Source: JBDSTZ01 sp039927975 (lineage in GTDB: Bacteria > Pseudomonadota > Gammaproteobacteria > Burkholderiales > Burkholderiaceae_D). From it: a stretch of 17,077 nucleotides of DNA. This document shows, piece by piece, positions 14,237-17,077 of this stretch (the first letter of the stretch is position 1; each line of letters begins with the position of its first letter). Under the pieces are notes generated by a model. The model was not told where the DNA came from, ran no database searches, and saw nothing but the letters and a program-made list of their open reading frames with translations. Location of the stretch: assembly GCA_039927975.1 (NCBI GenBank), contig JBDSTZ010000577.1, positions 1-17,077 on the forward strand, in the 5' to 3' direction. The translations under genes and the position numbers were made by a program.

Positions 14237-15421
14237 ATGCGCATCCTTCACCTGCTCGACCATTCGGTGCCGCGCCGCAGCCCCTATTCGCTGCGCACCA
14301 TGTCGATCCTCCAGCAACAGCGTGAACTGGGCTGGCAAACCATCCAGCTGACCGGTCCGCGCCAGGGCCAGGTCGAGGTCGACCGCAACCGCAGCGGCTG
14401 GCACTTCTACCGCACCGAGGCGCCCGAGGCGAGCCTGCTCGGCGGCCAGCTGCTGGCCCGCATGGCCTCCTTGAACTGCCTGACGCGGCGCCTGCGCGCG
14501 GTCGCCAAACTGACCCGCCCCGACATCCTGCACGCGCACGCCTCGGCGCAAAACGGCCTGGCCGCCTTGCGGGTCGGCCGCGACCTCGGCCTGCCGGTGG
14601 TGTACGAGGCCAGTCCCGGCTGGAGCGATCCGGCCGGCGGCCTGGCCCGCGCCATCGCCCGCACCGCCGAAACCTATGTCGCCCAGCGCGCCGACGCCGT
14701 CACCACCAGCAGCGAGGCAATGCGGGTCGACATGCGCGAGCGCGGCGTGCGCCGTGCCATCGTGGTGCCCGACGCGGTCAACCTGCACAAATTCGATCCG
14801 GTGCCGGCGCGCGACGCCGGCCTCGCGCGCCGGCTCGGTCTTGGCGACGGTCCGGTGATCGGCTTTGTCGGTCCTTTTTACGCCCACGAGGGCCTGGCGC
14901 TGCTGGTCGGCGCAATGCCGGCGCTGCTGGCCGGCCTGCCCTCGCTGCGCCTGCTGCTGGTCGGCGCCGGCCCCGAGGAGGCGTCGCTGCGCCAGCAAGT
15001 GTTACAGCTTGGCCTGGCCGGCAAGGTAGTGTTCTCGGGGCTGGTCGCGCGCCGCCACAACGGCCTGTATCACAGCCTGATCGACCTGCTGGTCTACCCG
15101 CGCCTGCCGCTGCCGCTGGCCGAGGTGGTCCCGGCCATCAAGCCGCTCGAAGCGATGGCGCATGGCCACCTGGTGGCCGCTTCCAACGTCGGCAGCCACC
15201 GCGAATTGATCCAGCACGGGCGCACCGGCTTCCTTTTTCAAGCCGGCAGCGCCGGGGCCCTGGCCGAAGCAGTGCTGCGCCTGCTGGCCGACCGCGCCTG
15301 CTGGCAAGGCTTGCGGGCCGGCGCCCGCTGGTTCGTCGAGTACGAACGCACCTGGAACAGCAGCGTCGCGCGCTATGCGCCACTTTACGAGAAGCTGCTC
15401 GAGCGGCGCCGGCGTCGCTAG
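14237..15421 (+). CDS. glycosyltransferase, TIGR04063-like (exosortase A system, GT4)
   Basis: The protein has 394 residues. It begins MRILHLLDHSVPRRSPYSLR, with SILQQQRELGWQTIQLTGP shortly after, typical of the exosortase-A-associated GT4 family. Further blocks are DILHAHASAQNGLAALRVGR, YVAQRADAVTTSSEAMR, VVPDAVNLHKFDP, IGFVGPFYAHEGLALLVGA, LLVYPRLPLPLAEVVP and IKPLEAMAHGHLVAASNVGS. It should add a further sugar to the lipid-linked precursor. GAGG of the upstream TGAGG serves as ribosome site, with 7 nt between the genes, so it is co-translated with the TIGR03088-like gene. It is the last + strand gene of the operon and ends 12 nt before a convergent gene, leaving no room for a separate terminator. 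Confidence 0.9.
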   Translation: MRILHLLDHSVPRRSPYSLRTMSILQQQRELGWQTIQLTGPRQGQVEVDRNRSGWHFYRTEAPEASLLGGQLLARMASLNCLTRRLRAVAKLTRPDILHAHASAQNGLAALRVGRDLGLPVVYEASPGWSDPAGGLARAIARTAETYVAQRADAVTTSSEAMRVDMRERGVRRAIVVPDAVNLHKFDPVPARDAGLARRLGLGDGPVIGFVGPFYAHEGLALLVGAMPALLAGLPSLRLLLVGAGPEEASLRQQVLQLGLAGKVVFSGLVARRHNGLYHSLIDLLVYPRLPLPLAEVVPAIKPLEAMAHGHLVAASNVGSHRELIQHGRTGFLFQAGSAGALAEAVLRLLADRACWQGLRAGARWFVEYERTWNSSVARYAPLYEKLLERRRRR

Positions 15422-15433
15422 CCGGCCGTTGTA

Positions 15434-16525
15434 TCAGACGCTCGCCACCGCGCGCGCCGCGCCCAGTCCGCGCGCCCCGTGCAGCACCTCCTGGTACTGC
15501 TGCGCGATCTGGCGCGCCACGCTGTCCCAGGTGTTTCCCTGCACGAGCGCGCGCACACGTGCGCGGTCCGGCGGCGTATCGAGCAGCGCGAGCAGCGCGC
15601 GTTTCTGCGCACTGGTGTCGTCCCAGCGTACCTTGGCCAAGGCGAATTCGCTGCCCGGCAATGAGAGCGCGCTGTCAGCCGTCATCAGTGCCGGCGTGCC
15701 GGCCGCCAGCGCCTCAAGCACTGTCAACGGCGCCACCTCACCTTGGCTCGGCAGCACATACACCGCCGCCGCCGCGAAGGCGCTGGCCAGCATGCGGTCC
15801 TCGTGGCGCAGGCTGCCCAGCCAGGTCACCCCCGGCATCGCACGCAGCGTGCGCAGATAGTCACCATCGCTGGCCTCGGCCTCGCCGATCACCACGAACG
15901 GCAGCGCCATTTCGGCCAGCACGCGCGCCATGCCGAGCTGGTTCTTGTACGGCGAGATGCGCCCGACCATCAAGGCGAACGGCCCTTCAATGCTGGTGCG
16001 CGAGCGGAACAGCGCGGCGCTGGCGTTGAAAAAATGCGGGCTGATCCCGTTCGCTACCCGCCGCACCTTGCCCGCCTCGATCCGGAACGCAGCGCAGATG
16101 GCCTGCTGTTCGGCCTCGCCCAGCGCGATCAGCACATTGGCCAGCTGCAGGGCGCTGCGGATCTGCGCATAGCTGGTGTGCAGTTCCCAGCCGGTCAGGC
16201 GGCCCAGGGCCCGCTCGGCCAGCCGCGCCCGCGCGCCCGAAAAACGGTTCCAGCCAGGCGGCACCAGCGGCGAGAGCACCACCGGCACACCCATCTCGCG
16301 CGCCGCCTCGACAATCCGGTGGTTGCCGTTAATGGCGGCGAAGACGTGAATCAGGTCGTAGTCGTCGAGTCGGGTGCGGCAGGGATCGACCAGCTCGGCC
16401 TGCATCAGCGGGATCCCCGGCACCCGTTCGAGCCGGTTCAGGGCAAGCAGGGTTTCGCGCACCTGCACTTGCAGGCCGCCGTCGCGCTGGAACAGCATCG
16501 GATAAGACAGCAGGCCAACGCGCAT
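15434..16525 (-). CDS. glycosyltransferase family 4
   Basis: From the ATG at 16525 the protein has 363 residues. The acceptor domain starts MRVGLLSYPMLFQRDGGLQV with a glycine-rich turn; then come DYDLIHVFAAINGNHRIVEA, RRVANGISPHFF at the hinge, PFALMVGRISPYKNQLGMAR and the donor-site EX7E-type segment in GEVAPLTVLEALAAGTPALM. It is a GT-B retaining sugar transferase likely acting on the same polysaccharide as the neighbouring flippase. The ATG at 16525 has GGAG with 6-nt spacing. A second ATG at 16537, one base after the flippase stop, would add four residues and could serve by reinitiation. The sugar specificity is unknown. Confidence 0.85.
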   Translation of the reverse strand: MRVGLLSYPMLFQRDGGLQVQVRETLLALNRLERVPGIPLMQAELVDPCRTRLDDYDLIHVFAAINGNHRIVEAAREMGVPVVLSPLVPPGWNRFSGARARLAERALGRLTGWELHTSYAQIRSALQLANVLIALGEAEQQAICAAFRIEAGKVRRVANGISPHFFNASAALFRSRTSIEGPFALMVGRISPYKNQLGMARVLAEMALPFVVIGEAEASDGDYLRTLRAMPGVTWLGSLRHEDRMLASAFAAAAVYVLPSQGEVAPLTVLEALAAGTPALMTADSALSLPGSEFALAKVRWDDTSAQKRALLALLDTPPDRARVRALVQGNTWDSVARQIAQQYQEVLHGARGLGAARAVASV

Positions 16526-16538
16526 CACTCGCTCCATC

Positions 16539-17077
16539 TCAATGTGACCTGACCGCGGCCAGCTTCAGACGCACCAGGTGCAGTTCGTCGCGCAGCGGGT
16601 GGCGCAACACGATGATCGCCGACAGCCATAACAGCAGCGCGCCGGCCGCCGCCGCCGCGATTCCGCGCGCATCGATCGCGCCGGTCAGCAGCGCCGCCGC
16701 CGGCGCCAGCGCGCTGATCATCGCCAGCAGCGCGCCCCTGGCACTGGCGCGCACCACGCCGGCGGCGTCGATGCCGCCCATGCGCGAGAGCAGCCGCTGC
16801 GTGGCCCAGGCGCGGAACGCCGTGCCGAGCACCACCGCCCAGGCCACCATCGACAGGCCGAACGGCGCCGCGGCCACCAGCAGCGCGATGCGCACCGGGA
16901 CCGTGAAAGCGTCGAGCCGGGCCTGGGTCTTGACCCGGCCGGTGGCGACAAAGAAGTAGCGGGCCATGCTGGACATGCTATAGATTGCTGATGAGAAACA
17001 CATGATCCGTATCAAGGGAGCAGCGGCATCCCACTGCGCCCCGTACAGCAGCCGCAGCAACGGCAGCGCCATCAGGG
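16539..17077 (-). CDS. Wzx-type oligosaccharide flippase, C-terminal part
   Basis: The frame is open to the right edge, so the N-terminus is outside the window; about 179 residues are visible. The segment RLLYGAQWDAAAPLIRIM is the conserved loop of polysaccharide flippases (MATE/MOP superfamily). Several hydrophobic helices follow (IALLVAAAPFGLSMVAWAVV, a long Ala-rich helix near ALLAMISALAPAAALLTGA, GALLLWLSAIIVL), ending in a basic cytoplasmic tail. It would flip undecaprenyl-linked repeat units across the inner membrane for the chain-length/autokinase machinery. The stop is one base from the first ATG of the glycosyltransferase gene, so the two are in one operon. Confidence 0.8.
   Translation of the reverse strand, partial: LMALPLLRLLYGAQWDAAAPLIRIMCFSSAIYSMSSMARYFFVATGRVKTQARLDAFTVPVRIALLVAAAPFGLSMVAWAVVLGTAFRAWATQRLLSRMGGIDAAGVVRASARGALLAMISALAPAAALLTGAIDARGIAAAAAGALLLWLSAIIVLRHPLRDELHLVRLKLAAVRSH

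Overview
The window is GC-rich (about two thirds G+C by eye) and looks like a beta-proteobacterial chromosome. The best guess is Burkholderiales, Oxalobacteraceae (Massilia/Duganella-like). This rests on the PEP-CTERM/exosortase (XrtA-type) gene set, a sigma-54-type promoter in front of a PEP-CTERM gene, and strong G/C bias at third codon positions. The genus is inferred from gene content only.

Layout. (1) 1-2375, + strand: the end of a stress/sporulation-type operon, with the C-terminal part of a YeaH/YhbH (DUF444) VWA protein overlapping a SpoVR family gene by 4 bp. The SpoVR frame begins with an unusual low-complexity, tandem-repeat extension. (2) 2376-2677: a 302-bp spacer carrying a degenerate 10-bp-period GGTCG repeat array. 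(3) 2678-5449, + strand: a large TPR lipoprotein of the PEP-CTERM system (PrsT type). (4) 5451-7875, - strand: a two-gene overlapping operon with a FeeM-like N-acyl amino acid synthase (GNAT/autoinducer-synthase fold) followed by a vanillyl-alcohol-oxidase/p-cresol-methylhydroxylase type flavoenzyme. (5) 8168-9109, + strand: a PEP-CTERM surface/secreted protein transcribed divergently from the acyltransferase, with a near-consensus -24/-12 promoter and an 8+8 bp dyad about 80 bp upstream of the predicted transcription start. (6) 9232-15421, + strand: an exopolysaccharide operon with an XrtA-type chain-length determinant, tyrosine autokinase and three glycosyltransferases (TIGR03087-, TIGR03088- and TIGR04063-like). 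(7) 15434-17077, - strand, convergent: a fourth GT4 glycosyltransferase behind the C-terminal part of a Wzx-type flippase that runs off the right edge.

How it fits together: regions 3 and 5-7 look like part of an exosortase-linked exopolysaccharide locus. The glycosyltransferases assemble a lipid-linked oligosaccharide, the flippase moves it across the inner membrane, and the chain-length protein and autokinase control polymerisation. The PEP-CTERM protein is a likely cargo sorted by an exosortase that is not encoded in this window. The most interesting part is region 4. A FeeM-type enzyme can make N-acyl amino acids, including N-acyl-tyrosine, which is a 4-alkylphenol. The overlapping downstream gene belongs to a flavoenzyme family whose characteristic substrates are 4-alkylphenols. 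The pair may therefore form a small lipid-signal or surfactant pathway inside a PEP-CTERM locus.
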